From assembly GCF_001898575.1 (NCBI RefSeq), contig NZ_MKUD01000045.1, positions 327,382 to 391,381 of the forward strand: a DNA stretch of 64,000 bases. Direction: 5' to 3'. Within the stretch, counting starts at the first letter, position 1. Every line of letters begins with the position of its first letter. A program made the translations under genes and the position numbers. Positions 26,130 to 35,372 of the stretch are shown here, piece by piece. This stretch comes from Spirosoma sp. 48-14. Lineage in GTDB: Bacteria > Bacteroidota > Bacteroidia > Cytophagales > Spirosomataceae. A model generated the notes under the pieces. The model saw only the letters and a list, made by a program, of their open reading frames with translations. It did not search any database and was not told where the DNA came from.

Positions 26130-26154
26130 CCGTACGTTTTGAGCCCGTACGTTT
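26130..26154. repeat. 15-bp-spaced direct repeat CCGTACGTTT
   Basis: CCGTACGTTT occurs at 26130-26139 and 26145-26154, in the leader of the response-regulator gene just before its ATG. It may be a second regulatory site or chance. Confidence 0.35.
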
Positions 26155-26185
26155 CTTGATTTGGCTACAAAAGACTCCGTTCGGC

Positions 26186-26229
26186 TTTAAAGCGATTTTA
26201 AAAGGCTATTAAATCTTCTTTAAAAAATT
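26186..26229. promoter_or_regulatory. array 1: four 11-bp-phased TTTAAA boxes (response-regulator side)
   Basis: Boxes start at 26186 (TTTAAAgcgat), 26197 (TTTAAAaggct), 26208 (ATTAAAtcttc) and 26219 (TTTAAAaaatt), an exact 11-bp period. PhoB/OmpR-family dimers bind tandem 11-bp direct repeats. Read toward the regulator gene, the array ends 14 bp before a minus-strand TTTG (26168-26171), so it overlaps the expected -33 position. Autoregulation is the natural inference. Confidence 0.6.
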
Positions 26230-26285
26230 AAGTAGTAATACGTTGCTCACCTAAGCGGGAGTCGTATAAGTAAAGTTGTCGTTTT

Positions 26286-26329
26286 TTTAAGCAGATATTA
26301 ATGATGGTTTAAGCGGCCCTTAACCAGAG
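26286..26329. promoter_or_regulatory. array 2: four 11-bp-phased TTTAAG boxes (tolC side)
   Basis: Boxes start at 26286 (TTTAAG), 26297 (ATTAAT), 26308 (TTTAAG) and 26319 (CTTAAC), again exactly 11 bp apart. The last box ends 13 bp before a plus-strand TTTG (26338-26341), a possible -7 core for tolC, so the array covers the -33 region as an activator site would. The arrangement mirrors array 1. Confidence 0.6.
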
Positions 26330-26386
26330 CAGTGCTATTTGCAGCCCAAGCCAGTCGATTTTCTGGCCCTACTTTCCGTTTATTTT

Positions 26387-27715
26387 ATGCCGAGTCCTCG
26401 ATCCATTCGCTTTCACTATTATCTGGCCTTACTAGCCTGTCTAAGTATATTTCCATACGTAAATGCTCAGTCATTGAGCACTCCACCAGCCACCGATACC
26501 ACCCGGCAAAGCCTTCCACAACTGGAACAGCAATTTCTGGAACGTAATTTTCAACTCCTTGCCCAGCGGTATCAGATCGACATGGCCGATGCCGCTATTA
26601 CCCAGGCGGGCCTTCGCCCCAACCCTAACCTATGGTTTCAGGGTAATCTGTATAATCCACAAACCCATAAAGTACTACCTTTTGGCCGACCTTCGCAGGC
26701 CGATATTGATGCCGGAGTTTTTAACAGCGGCTACTACGCCGTGCAGCTACAACAGGTGATTTTGCTGGCCGGTAAACGCAGCAAACTGGTTGCGCTGGCC
26801 GAGAGCAACAAAGCGTTAACAAAGCTGGCTTTCCGTGATCTGATGCGGACACTTCATTACCAGTTATATACCACCTATGCCAACCTGTATTATGATTTAC
26901 AGACACTTCGCCTGTTCGACGATGAGGTAACAAGGCAGCAGCGGTTGCTCGAATCGTATCGAATTGCCCTTCAATCGGGAGGGGTGGCTCCTTATGAAGT
27001 GACTCGGCTGGAAGTTGCCATCCGGGATTTGCAGGCCAATATCGCCAATTACCGAACCCAGATTGCTGATGAACAGGCAACCCTGCGCGTACTTCTTCGC
27101 CAGCCGGCCAATACCTTCATTCTGCCGACAGGGCTCCCCGATCGTCAACTGACGCTGCCCCCACTAGCCATAGCCCTGGATTCGGCCCAAACCAACAGAC
27201 CCGACATTGGCCTTTCGCAGGAACAAATCAACAATGCACAGCGTAGCCTGGCGTTGGAAAAGGCCCGCCGGACACCCGACCTCACAACTGGACTCCTGTT
27301 TGAAAAATACGGAAACGCATATATTAATTTTCTGGGCTTTCAGGCATCGATGGACTTACCCCTTCTGAACCGCAATCAGGGGGCTATTCGGTCGGCCGAA
27401 ACAACGTTGAAAGCAGCCTCCGGCGGCCTGGAGAACCAGCAGGTTGTGGTGCAGAGCGATGTATTGAATGCCTACGACAAGCTGAATACCTACTATCAGC
27501 AGTTCACCTCCCGCCCAGCCGGGTATCTGGACCGGATTCAGAATATTTCGATTGAAGCGACCAAAGCCTATAACGCCCGGACCATTGGCCTGCTGGATTA
27601 TCTGGATAAGATCCGAACCTATCAACAGGCGCAACTCAACAACATCAATCTGCTAAATAACCTATTCAATACCCAGCAATTGCTCAACTACACTACCAAT
27701 ACCCGGTTCTTTTAG
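26387..27715 (+). CDS. TolC-family outer-membrane efflux protein (CusC/CzcC-like)
   Basis: A 442-residue protein from the ATG at 26387 (an in-frame TTG at 26339 would put extra residues before the signal peptide). It has an export signal ending near YVNAQ, then two outer-membrane efflux protein repeats of long helices (about 50-230 and 250-440; QQVILLAGKRSKLVALAESN and ALEKARRTPDLTTGLLFEKYG). It forms the outer-membrane exit duct of a tripartite metal pump. It is the first gene of tolC-cusB-cusA; the adaptor starts 3 bp after its stop. Confidence 0.88.
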   Translation: MPSPRSIRFHYYLALLACLSIFPYVNAQSLSTPPATDTTRQSLPQLEQQFLERNFQLLAQRYQIDMADAAITQAGLRPNPNLWFQGNLYNPQTHKVLPFGRPSQADIDAGVFNSGYYAVQLQQVILLAGKRSKLVALAESNKALTKLAFRDLMRTLHYQLYTTYANLYYDLQTLRLFDDEVTRQQRLLESYRIALQSGGVAPYEVTRLEVAIRDLQANIANYRTQIADEQATLRVLLRQPANTFILPTGLPDRQLTLPPLAIALDSAQTNRPDIGLSQEQINNAQRSLALEKARRTPDLTTGLLFEKYGNAYINFLGFQASMDLPLLNRNQGAIRSAETTLKAASGGLENQQVVVQSDVLNAYDKLNTYYQQFTSRPAGYLDRIQNISIEATKAYNARTIGLLDYLDKIRTYQQAQLNNINLLNNLFNTQQLLNYTTNTRFF

Positions 27716-27718
27716 TCT

Positions 27719-28831
27719 ATGAAAACATTCATTCAAGTTATGGCGCTTGGGCTACTCGTCGCTGCCTGCGGTCATAAAAATACAGAAGACGAAAAACTGC
27801 CTACCTCCAGTGCCGATTCATCCAGTAGTTACCTGACCGATTCGGTTCGCCAAATGAGCCCGGAAGATGAACTGACGCTGAATGGTACGGTTACGTTCGA
27901 TCAGGATAATGTGGTACGCGTATTCCCGCTGGTGAGCGGAAACGTCGAAAAAACAAATGCATCGCTGGGAGCCTTTGTACAAAAAGGACAGGATCTTGCC
28001 TTGATTCGCTCTGGTGATATTTCGACGTATACGAATAACTATCAGGCCGACAAGTCGGATCTGGAAGTTGCGCAGCAGCAACTGAAAAATGTGTCGGCCC
28101 AGTTCAAATCAGGCTTTGCCTCGGAAACCGATCTTCTGACCGCCAAAAACAACGTCAAAAAAGCAGAAGACGAGTTGAGCAAATCGGCCAACATTTTACG
28201 CGTCTATGGCGGAACCTCGGGGAACACCAACGGAGCCAGTCAACCCTATTTCACCGTCAAGGCGCCAATTGCTGGCTATATCGTCGAAAAGAACGTCAAC
28301 ACGGGCCAGGATTTACGATCCGATAACCAGAACCCGCTCTATACCATCTCCAGCTTACAACAGATATGGGTACTGGCCAATGTGTATGAGCAGGATATTC
28401 CCGACATCAAGCAGGGACAACCCGTTGATATTCAAGTATTGGCATATCCCGACAAAGTATTTAAAGGCGTTATCAGCAACGTGAGCAGCGTACTCGACGA
28501 GCAGGCACGGGTGCTGAAAGTCCGTATTGTTCTGCCCAATAAAGACGGGCTGCTCAAACCCGACATGTTTGCCACGATCCACGTCCATCTACCCAATTCG
28601 AGTGGTGGAAATGGGGGAAAATCGCTGGCTGTTCCGCAAAAAGCCGTCGTCTTCGACCGTGACCATTATTACGTGATTGTACAGACCGGCAAAGACAAAT
28701 ATGAAGCCCGCGAGGTGACTGTCCTGAAAAACACCACCCGCTACGCTTTTATCGAAGGTGGCAACCTGAAACCGGGCGACATCGTCGTCACCGAAGGCAG
28801 CTTACTCCTCTACAACGATTTAACGGACTAA
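27719..28831 (+). CDS. RND efflux periplasmic adaptor (CusB/CzcB-like), lipoprotein
   Basis: A 370-residue membrane fusion protein. The lipobox is VAACGHK (Cys17). The barrel-sandwich lipoyl halves lie at about 70-100 (VVRVFPLVSGNVEKTNASLGAFVQKGQDL) and 175-205 (YFTVKAPIAGYIVEKNVNTGQDL) around an alpha-hairpin, followed by a beta-barrel and membrane-proximal domain. It bridges the RND pump and TolC across the periplasm. An octamer-repeat hairpin separates it from cusA. Confidence 0.9.
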   Translation: MKTFIQVMALGLLVAACGHKNTEDEKLPTSSADSSSSYLTDSVRQMSPEDELTLNGTVTFDQDNVVRVFPLVSGNVEKTNASLGAFVQKGQDLALIRSGDISTYTNNYQADKSDLEVAQQQLKNVSAQFKSGFASETDLLTAKNNVKKAEDELSKSANILRVYGGTSGNTNGASQPYFTVKAPIAGYIVEKNVNTGQDLRSDNQNPLYTISSLQQIWVLANVYEQDIPDIKQGQPVDIQVLAYPDKVFKGVISNVSSVLDEQARVLKVRIVLPNKDGLLKPDMFATIHVHLPNSSGGNGGKSLAVPQKAVVFDRDHYYVIVQTGKDKYEAREVTVLKNTTRYAFIEGGNLKPGDIVVTEGSLLLYNDLTD

Positions 28832-28837
28832 ATCCAA

Positions 28838-28942
28838 TGAGCGAAAGAGTGAAAGAGCGAAAGAGCGATTAGCTGGCGCATGCATATTTCACCAGTCCGG
28901 CGACCGCTCTTTCGCTCTTTCACTCTTTCACTCTTTCACTCA
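28838..28942. repeat. intercistronic octamer-repeat hairpin (cusB-cusA)
   Basis: Arm 28838-28867 (GAAAGAGT-type units) pairs with 28905-28942 (CTCTTTCA-type units). The second arm carries exactly one extra octamer (ACTCTTTC) and ends two bases before the cusA ATG at 28945. The loop is 37 nt. Confidence 0.8.
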
Positions 28943-28944
28943 CC

Positions 28945-31900
28945 ATGAACAAGTTCATTCGTAGTATCATCACGTTCGCGCTGACCAATCGGTTTGCTAT
29001 CTTTTTTGGGATTGCCCTGATTATCGTAGGTGGCGTTGTTTCGTTTCTGAATACTCCCGTCGAGACGTTTCCCGACGTGACCAATACCAACGTCATTGTC
29101 ATTACCCAGTGGCCGGGCCGCTCGGCCGAAGAGGTGGAGCGCTTTGTGACGCTGCCACTCGAAACCGAACTAAACTCGGTTCCCCGCAAAAGCACGCTTC
29201 GGTCGGTATCCTTGTTCGGCCTGTCGGTTGTGACGATGATTTTCGAAGATGGCGTCGACAACTTTACAGCGCAAACCAACGTAGCCAACCGAATTGCCGA
29301 CGTGGATTTGCCCGATGGTGTTTCGGCCGAGATCGAGCCGCCTTACGGACCAACCGGCGAAATTTATCGGTTCACGCTGGAGAGTAAAACCAAAGACGTT
29401 ACCGAACTCAAAACCATACAGGACTGGGTCATCGAACGGCAGATCAAAAGCGTACCGGGTATTGCCGATGTAGTGAGTTTTGGGGGCAAGGTCAAAACGA
29501 TTGAGGTGAGCCTGAACCCTACCCTGCTGGCAAATTACGGGTTTACCGCCCTCGACGTAGATGATGCCATTAAATCCAGCAATATCAACGTAGGTGGCGA
29601 TGTGATCAAACAGGGAAACCAGTCGCTGGTTGTTCGGGGCATTGGCTTACTGACCAAACCCGAAGATGTAGCCGGCATTATTATCGACAACGTAAATGGT
29701 GTACCGATAAAAGTTCGGGATGTGGCCACGGTGAAAGAAGGTTTTCAGCCCCGACTGGGTATTGTAGGGCGCGACAAGCAGGATGATGTGGTAGAATGTA
29801 TCGTTGTGATGCGGAAAGGCGAGAATCCCAACGATGTGATTCCGGCCCTGAAGGCAAAGATTGACGAGCTGAACACGAAAATCCTGCCGAAAGATGTCAA
29901 AATCAAGACCTTCTACGACCGCACCACGCTCAACAATTATACACTGCATACGGTGGGCGAAAATGTGCTGACGGGTATTTTCCTGGTGACGCTCATCCTG
30001 CTAATCTTCCTGGCCGACTGGCGTACAACGCTCACTGTAGCCATTGTGATTCCGCTGGCCCTGCTGTTTGCCTTTATCTGCCTCCGGGCCCGTGGCATGA
30101 CGGCTAACCTGCTCAGTATCGGCGCCCTGGACTTTGGCATCATCATCGACGGAGCTGTGGTAATGGTCGAAGGGCTCTTTGTTATGCTGGCCCATAATGC
30201 CGAAAAAATGGGCATGATGAAATTTAACAAGCGAGCAAAACTGAGCTGGATCACCCAAAATGCAACGGAGTTGGGCAAATCCATTTTCACGTCCAAAATC
30301 ATCATTATTACGGCCCTGCTTCCCATTTTCACCTTCCAGAAAGTAGAAGGCAAGCTGTTTAGTCCCTTAGCCTGGACCATTGGTTTTGCCCTGACCGGGT
30401 CGCTGATCGTTAGTCTTACCCTGATTCCTCTCCTCTGTAGCCTGTTGTTGAACAAAAACGTTCGCGAACGGCACAATCCTGTCGTAACGGGTCTGGAGAG
30501 AGCGTATGTTCCGGCCCTAAACTGGGCTATTCGAAAACCCGCAGCGATTATTTCAATTGCTATTGGGGCACTCGCTTTTTCGCTTTACCTGTTTCTGTTT
30601 CACATTGGCTCGGAGTTTCTACCGCAGTTGAATGAAGGGTCGATTTATGTGCGGGCCAGCCTCCCCTACTCGGTTGCGCTGGACGAAAGCTATGCCTATA
30701 CCCGTAAGTTCCGGGCCATTTTTGAGGAGTTCCCCGAGGTTCGGGGCGTCATTTCGCAAACGGGCCGACCGAACGACGGCACTGACCCCACTGGATTTTT
30801 CAACAATGAATTTTTCGTTGATCTCTATCCGAAAGAAGAATGGAAACGGGATATTACCAAAGACGAACTTATCGCTCAGATGCAGCAGAAACTAGCTCGC
30901 TTCCGGGGTATTTCGTTCAACTTCTCGCAGCCCATTTCCGACAATGTTGAAGAAGCCGTGTCGGGGGTGAAAGGATCGATGGCGATCAAGATTATTGGCC
31001 AGGATTTAGATGTGCTTGATAAAGAAGCCACTAAAGTGTTCAACGTAATGAAAACCGTGCGGGGGGTTAGTGATTTGGGTGTCTTTCGTAACCTGGGCCA
31101 GCCGGAGTTCCGCATTCTGCTCGATCCGCAGAAACTGGCGCTGTACAACGTACCGACCGATGTGGCCCAGTCTGTCATTGAAACCGCTATCGGCGGCAAA
31201 ACCGTGACCCAGTTCTACGAGGGCGAACGCCATTTCGACATAAAAGTGCGCTACGACGAACGGTTTCGGTATTCGCCCGAACTAATTGAGAACTTGCTGG
31301 TCCCTACGCGTTCGGGTAGTAAAATTCCCCTGAAAGAGTTGGCGTACATTGGCACTCGTTCGGGACCCGCGTTTGTTTACCGAGAAAACAACGCCCGGTT
31401 CATTGCCATCAAGTTTTCGGTGCGGGATCGCGACCTGGGCAGTACCATTGCCGAAGCACAGAAAAAAGTGGGCCAGCAGGTCAAACTTCCCGAAGGTTTT
31501 CAAATGCGCTGGGCGGGTGAATTCGAGAACCAGACCCGGGCCGAGCGCCAGTTGGCCATTGTGGTTCCGATTAGTATCACCATCATTTTTCTGATTCTGC
31601 TATTCACGTTTGGCAGCGCGCTGGATGCGGCCCTGATTATTCTGAACGTACCCTTTGCCCTGATTGGCGGTATGCTCGCCCTTTGGCTGACGGGCATTAA
31701 CTTCAGCATTTCGGCTGGGGTGGGTTTCATCTGTTTGTTTGGCGTATCGGTGCAGGATGGGGTTATTTTGATTAACCGCTTCAAGGAAAACCTGCACAAT
31801 AAACTGCCCATCAGTGAGGCCATTCGGGAAGGAGCCTTGACCAGGGTACGCCCGGTGGTGATGACAGCACTCATGGCGTCGCTTGGCCTGTTGCCAGCCG

Positions 31901-32091
31901 CCTTATCGACCGGCATTGGCTCCGAGACGCAGAAACCACTGGCGACCGTTATGATTGGTGGACTAATAACCTGTACGATTTTGTCGCTGCTGATCCTGCC
32001 GGTTACCTATGAGCTGATTCATAGCCGACGTGCCCGGAAAGAACTGGCTCGCCATGAGTCGAAAAAGGTCCAAATACCTCATCACCCGTAA
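28945..32091 (+). CDS. CusA/CzcA-family heavy-metal RND efflux pump
   Basis: A 1048-residue inner-membrane pump with 12 transmembrane helices and two large periplasmic loops. The proton-relay signature DFGIIIDGAVVMVE gives Asp396, Asp402 and Glu409, typical of heavy-metal RND (HME) pumps. FPDVTNTNVIVITQWPGRSAEEVER lies at the usual N-terminal porter position. The substrate (Cu/Ag, or Co/Zn/Cd) cannot be read with certainty, but the neighbouring copper proteins favour Cu(I)/Ag(I). It is the last gene of the operon. Confidence 0.92.
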   Translation: MNKFIRSIITFALTNRFAIFFGIALIIVGGVVSFLNTPVETFPDVTNTNVIVITQWPGRSAEEVERFVTLPLETELNSVPRKSTLRSVSLFGLSVVTMIFEDGVDNFTAQTNVANRIADVDLPDGVSAEIEPPYGPTGEIYRFTLESKTKDVTELKTIQDWVIERQIKSVPGIADVVSFGGKVKTIEVSLNPTLLANYGFTALDVDDAIKSSNINVGGDVIKQGNQSLVVRGIGLLTKPEDVAGIIIDNVNGVPIKVRDVATVKEGFQPRLGIVGRDKQDDVVECIVVMRKGENPNDVIPALKAKIDELNTKILPKDVKIKTFYDRTTLNNYTLHTVGENVLTGIFLVTLILLIFLADWRTTLTVAIVIPLALLFAFICLRARGMTANLLSIGALDFGIIIDGAVVMVEGLFVMLAHNAEKMGMMKFNKRAKLSWITQNATELGKSIFTSKIIIITALLPIFTFQKVEGKLFSPLAWTIGFALTGSLIVSLTLIPLLCSLLLNKNVRERHNPVVTGLERAYVPALNWAIRKPAAIISIAIGALAFSLYLFLFHIGSEFLPQLNEGSIYVRASLPYSVALDESYAYTRKFRAIFEEFPEVRGVISQTGRPNDGTDPTGFFNNEFFVDLYPKEEWKRDITKDELIAQMQQKLARFRGISFNFSQPISDNVEEAVSGVKGSMAIKIIGQDLDVLDKEATKVFNVMKTVRGVSDLGVFRNLGQPEFRILLDPQKLALYNVPTDVAQSVIETAIGGKTVTQFYEGERHFDIKVRYDERFRYSPELIENLLVPTRSGSKIPLKELAYIGTRSGPAFVYRENNARFIAIKFSVRDRDLGSTIAEAQKKVGQQVKLPEGFQMRWAGEFENQTRAERQLAIVVPISITIIFLILLFTFGSALDAALIILNVPFALIGGMLALWLTGINFSISAGVGFICLFGVSVQDGVILINRFKENLHNKLPISEAIREGALTRVRPVVMTALMASLGLLPAALSTGIGSETQKPLATVMIGGLITCTILSLLILPVTYELIHSRRARKELARHESKKVQIPHHP

Positions 32092-32115
32092 GCACTACCC
32101 CACATCGATTTCGTT

Positions 32116-33072
32116 ATGCTTTATCCAACGCGCCTTACCAGAATGATCGGGTACGCCCTTGTTTGCGGTGTGATCGCCTGCCGGGGAACCGAAACCCTGA
32201 ACTCTACCAATTCGAACCAAACAGCATTAAATCTGCTGGTAATCGGCGATTGGGGTGTTCAGGGGCAGTTACACCAACAGGCAGTAGCCGATCAGATGGA
32301 GCAATACGCCAGGGTTACTCATCCCCAGTTTATTATTTCGACTGGGGATAACTTCTATCCCTATGGCGTTACCAGTGTGAACGATAGCCTGTGGAAGCAG
32401 TCGTTCGAACGGGTGTATACTGGCCCAGACCTCCAGATTCCATTTAAGGCTATCCTGGGCAATCATGATTATGAGCAGACGGCTAATCCGGCAGCACAAC
32501 TTGCGTATTCGAAACGAAGCCCCCGCTGGCAAATGCCGTCTCGCTATTACACGGAAGTGGTTGCTGTAGATAACAAAACAAATCTGCGATTGATCTACCT
32601 GGATACCAATCCGTTCATCAAGGAATACCAGCAGAATCAGGCTGCGTATTCAGACCTGGCCAAACAGGATACCCAGCGGCAGTTGACCTGGCTCGATAGT
32701 ACGCTAAGCCATTCGCCCGAACCCTGGAAAATCGTGATTGGGCACCACCCTCTCTACTCCGTCGGACTGGACCATGGCGATCAACCTGAGTTGCAGACTC
32801 TGCTACTACCCATGTTAACAAAGTATGGTGTTCAGCTATACCTCTGTGGTCATACCCATACCCTTCAGCACCTATCGCCCGGTGGACCAACCGATTTTGT
32901 TATTTCGGGTGGAGGGGGAGCCCCGCTCGGAAGCGTTACAACTGGATCGTCGGCCCGGTTTGCGACAGCTCAGGGTGGTTTTGCGGCTCTCTCCATTACC
33001 GCCGATAGTCTGAATCTACGTTTTATTAATTCGTCGGGGAGCCAGCTTTACCAACTAAAACGTGGGCGATAA
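32116..33072 (+). CDS. purple-acid-phosphatase-like metallophosphoesterase
   Basis: A 318-residue protein with an N-terminal lipoprotein-like signal (VCGVIACRG). All calcineurin-type metal motifs are present in order: GDWG, STGDNFY, GNHDYE, GHHPLYS, GHTHTLQ. The pattern is closest to tartrate-resistant acid phosphatase (type 5). It is probably an envelope phosphatase releasing phosphate from organic esters. It lies 24 bp after cusA on the same strand; read-through is possible. Confidence 0.85.
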   Translation: MLYPTRLTRMIGYALVCGVIACRGTETLNSTNSNQTALNLLVIGDWGVQGQLHQQAVADQMEQYARVTHPQFIISTGDNFYPYGVTSVNDSLWKQSFERVYTGPDLQIPFKAILGNHDYEQTANPAAQLAYSKRSPRWQMPSRYYTEVVAVDNKTNLRLIYLDTNPFIKEYQQNQAAYSDLAKQDTQRQLTWLDSTLSHSPEPWKIVIGHHPLYSVGLDHGDQPELQTLLLPMLTKYGVQLYLCGHTHTLQHLSPGGPTDFVISGGGGAPLGSVTTGSSARFATAQGGFAALSITADSLNLRFINSSGSQLYQLKRGR

Positions 33073-33136
33073 ATGGCTTTGCAGACGCTAATAAGCACAC
33101 TAAATCAACCATCTTTGTGCATTGGCGATTAAGTAG

Positions 33137-33262
33137 ATGTTGTTTGTGGTGTCAGGTTCTCAAACCTGACGCGATCGGTTTTGAGAAACACCCCCAAGGG
33201 CAAGTTTGAGAATCTGCATTCGCACTAACTGACCGCTGTAAATTGACTAACGCAAACAACGT
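33137..33262. repeat. MITE-like element with inner palindromes
   Basis: The ends ATGTTGTTTGTG (33137-33148) and CGCAAACAACGT (33251-33262) are inverted repeats (10 of 12). Inside is a perfect palindrome GTCAGGTT-CTCA-AACCTGAC (33151-33170) and two degenerate copies of its half (near 33178 and 33201). No coding frame is present. The right end abuts the next gene's GTG at 33266. Confidence 0.45.
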
Positions 33263-33265
33263 CTT

Positions 33266-33952
33266 GTGAAATTATTCCTACTCTCCCTGTGCTTTTGTCT
33301 GTCGGGTCTCTGTTTTCAAACGCAAAGTCTTGCCCAAACCAAGTCTCGAGAACACTATAAGTACCTCCTCTACGTACCGAAAACCTACGCCACCGATCAG
33401 GCAGCGTATCCATTGGTTATTTACTTACATGGTGGTTCGCACCGGGGAGACGACCTGGCCAAATTGAAAGCCTATGGCTTACCTAACCAAGTTGAAAAAG
33501 GACAGGATTTTCCGTTTATCATCGCTTCGCCCCAATGTCCGGATGGTAAATTCTGGTCGACCGACAACTGGTTTGAGCCGCTGTATGACGAACTAAAAGC
33601 GAAATACCGTATCGACCCTAAACGGGTATACCTTACGGGTATCAGCATGGGTGGGTATGGAACCTGGCAAACCGCCGTAGCCTATCCCGACCGATTTGCA
33701 GCCATTGTTCCCTTATGCGGTGGTTGCGACGACTCGACCCAGATTTGCCGTATCAAACAGATTCCGGTCTGGACATTTCATGGTACAGCCGACGATATCA
33801 TCCCTATCAGCGAAACCGAACGTCTGGTAAAGCGACTGGAACAGTGCGGTGGACAGGTAAAGTTCACCCGATTAGAGGCCGAAGGACATGGGATTCAATA
33901 TCTCTATGGCGACAAATCCATCTATGAATGGTTGCTGAAACAGCACAAATAG
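33266..33952 (+). CDS. secreted alpha/beta hydrolase (phospholipase/carboxylesterase type)
   Basis: A 228-residue hydrolase with a signal peptide (MKLFLLSLCFCLSGLCFQTQSLAQ). The catalytic triad is visible: Ser127 in GISMGGYG, Asp176 or Asp177 in HGTADDIIP and His208 in EGHGIQ; the oxyanion segment is YLHGGSHRGDD. Related proteins hydrolyse esters, often carbohydrate acetyl or feruloyl esters. The start is a GTG, the only codon giving a signal peptide. It is convergent with the sialidase-like gene. Confidence 0.85.
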   Translation: MKLFLLSLCFCLSGLCFQTQSLAQTKSREHYKYLLYVPKTYATDQAAYPLVIYLHGGSHRGDDLAKLKAYGLPNQVEKGQDFPFIIASPQCPDGKFWSTDNWFEPLYDELKAKYRIDPKRVYLTGISMGGYGTWQTAVAYPDRFAAIVPLCGGCDDSTQICRIKQIPVWTFHGTADDIIPISETERLVKRLEQCGGQVKFTRLEAEGHGIQYLYGDKSIYEWLLKQHK

Positions 33953-33956
33953 CTGA

Positions 33957-35180
33957 TCATTTCAACACAACAAAATCGGTAATTCCCTCTAGTAAGGGCC
34001 TCCATTCGGCAGGTGTACGGTAAGTTCTGAAATTTTTGACTCGGTGAAAAGTCAGGAAGTTGGAATTATGCTGATTATCGGCCCCGCCCATGCCATCGTC
34101 AAAAGCCGTCCGTGATGCAACGATAATATCGTTCCCATCGAATTGCCAGTCCAGGTACTGAAAACCAGTCGTCTCAATATCAGGATGGTATAGGATGATG
34201 CCGTGAATAGTCCAGGTTTCCAGATTGGGTGATGATAGCATTACCTGTGCATTACGGGCTCTTTCCCGCCTGAACGTCCGGTGGTTCGGTAATACATAGT
34301 TTGTGAAGGTAAAATACCGTTTGGTTTTCGGGTCGAACCGAATATTGAATTTCTTGCAGGCGCCGGGCAACTTTATAAAGGTCACAGTACTTGAATCGGC
34401 CGTTTGTCCATCGTCGCTTACCCGGTACATGGCTGCCTGATCGTCTTCCAGATTATTGACCCGAAGTAGATTCCAGATTTCACCTTTGGGGTTCATCACT
34501 ACGTTACCTTCCAGCCAGGCATTACCCGGTCCCCAGGCCGATTTATTGTAGATCAGTCGGGGTGTAAATGCCCAGCTTTTCGGATCGAGCAGATCAGCAT
34601 CTACAGGTGCAGAAGCCACAAAGCTTTGAAAATTTCCCCAGCTCGTTACGGGTACATTTCGCTCCATCCCTTTCCAGACACGTCCCTTAAATACCTGAAC
34701 CGGCACCGACGCACAGTGATACCCATCTTCTTCGTTCAAAATCCCTTCGTCAACCCGGCTCCAGTTCCGTCCGCCATCCATCGAGCGTCGTATCGACATC
34801 CTGCCATACTCTCGGGTGGTGCCGAAAAGATACAAGGCGCCTTTGTTGATAAACAGGCTTGCCCACCACAGGCTGTCCAATTCAGCAATTTTCTGCCAGC
34901 TTTTGCCCCGGTCTGTCGACTCAAATACATGCGTATGCTGAGGGGTAGGCCCTTTGCCGAAAATATCGTGCGACGCGATGTAGTTTCCATTGGGCAAAAT
35001 AACGAGGCTAGGCGAGCCAATAAAATTACGGGTCGATTTAGGCAAATGATCGATGACGACGCCCGGCACTTGCGAAAAATTCTGTGCCCAGGCACTTAGT
35101 ATAACCCCTATCCAGAACAGCCAAATACACCCCAGTTGCTTGAAGCAGGCTAGTCTAAAAACAACCCGTTGATCGTTCAT
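33957..35180 (-). CDS. secreted sialidase-like BNR-repeat protein
   Basis: A 407-residue exported protein with a long N-terminus (signal ending near SAWAQ, about residue 32). Asp-box motifs STDRGKSWQ and SMDGGRNWS, plus VILPNGNYIASHD, mark a six-bladed sialidase-fold propeller. The usual catalytic Arg triad cannot be assigned by eye, so enzymatic activity on sialic acid is uncertain; many Bacteroidota relatives act on other glycans. The gene ends 4 bp from the convergent hydrolase. Confidence 0.78.
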   Translation of the reverse strand: MNDQRVVFRLACFKQLGCIWLFWIGVILSAWAQNFSQVPGVVIDHLPKSTRNFIGSPSLVILPNGNYIASHDIFGKGPTPQHTHVFESTDRGKSWQKIAELDSLWWASLFINKGALYLFGTTREYGRMSIRRSMDGGRNWSRVDEGILNEEDGYHCASVPVQVFKGRVWKGMERNVPVTSWGNFQSFVASAPVDADLLDPKSWAFTPRLIYNKSAWGPGNAWLEGNVVMNPKGEIWNLLRVNNLEDDQAAMYRVSDDGQTADSSTVTFIKLPGACKKFNIRFDPKTKRYFTFTNYVLPNHRTFRRERARNAQVMLSSPNLETWTIHGIILYHPDIETTGFQYLDWQFDGNDIIVASRTAFDDGMGGADNQHNSNFLTFHRVKNFRTYRTPAEWRPLLEGITDFVVLK

Positions 35181-35372
35181 GCTTACTTTAACAGTTACTC
35201 TATTAATTCAATATAAGCCTACTTACTGCCCAATGTCTCAAAAAGCTATCTTTTGGAAAGAAATACCCAAATCAACGCCTACCCAATGTTCTGTTGATAG
35301 TAGATTAGATGGCTAGTAAAACAACAGACGTGAGTTAGTGATTAATTAATTTCGCACGACATCTCCAGCATC

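Noticed and set aside
26339-26386. TTG-started extension of the TolC-like protein
   Set aside because: It would put 16 extra residues before a normal signal peptide that starts at the ATG at 26387.
29937-30476. 179-codon open frame on the minus strand inside cusA
   Set aside because: It is a shadow of the cusA reading frame with no independent signals.
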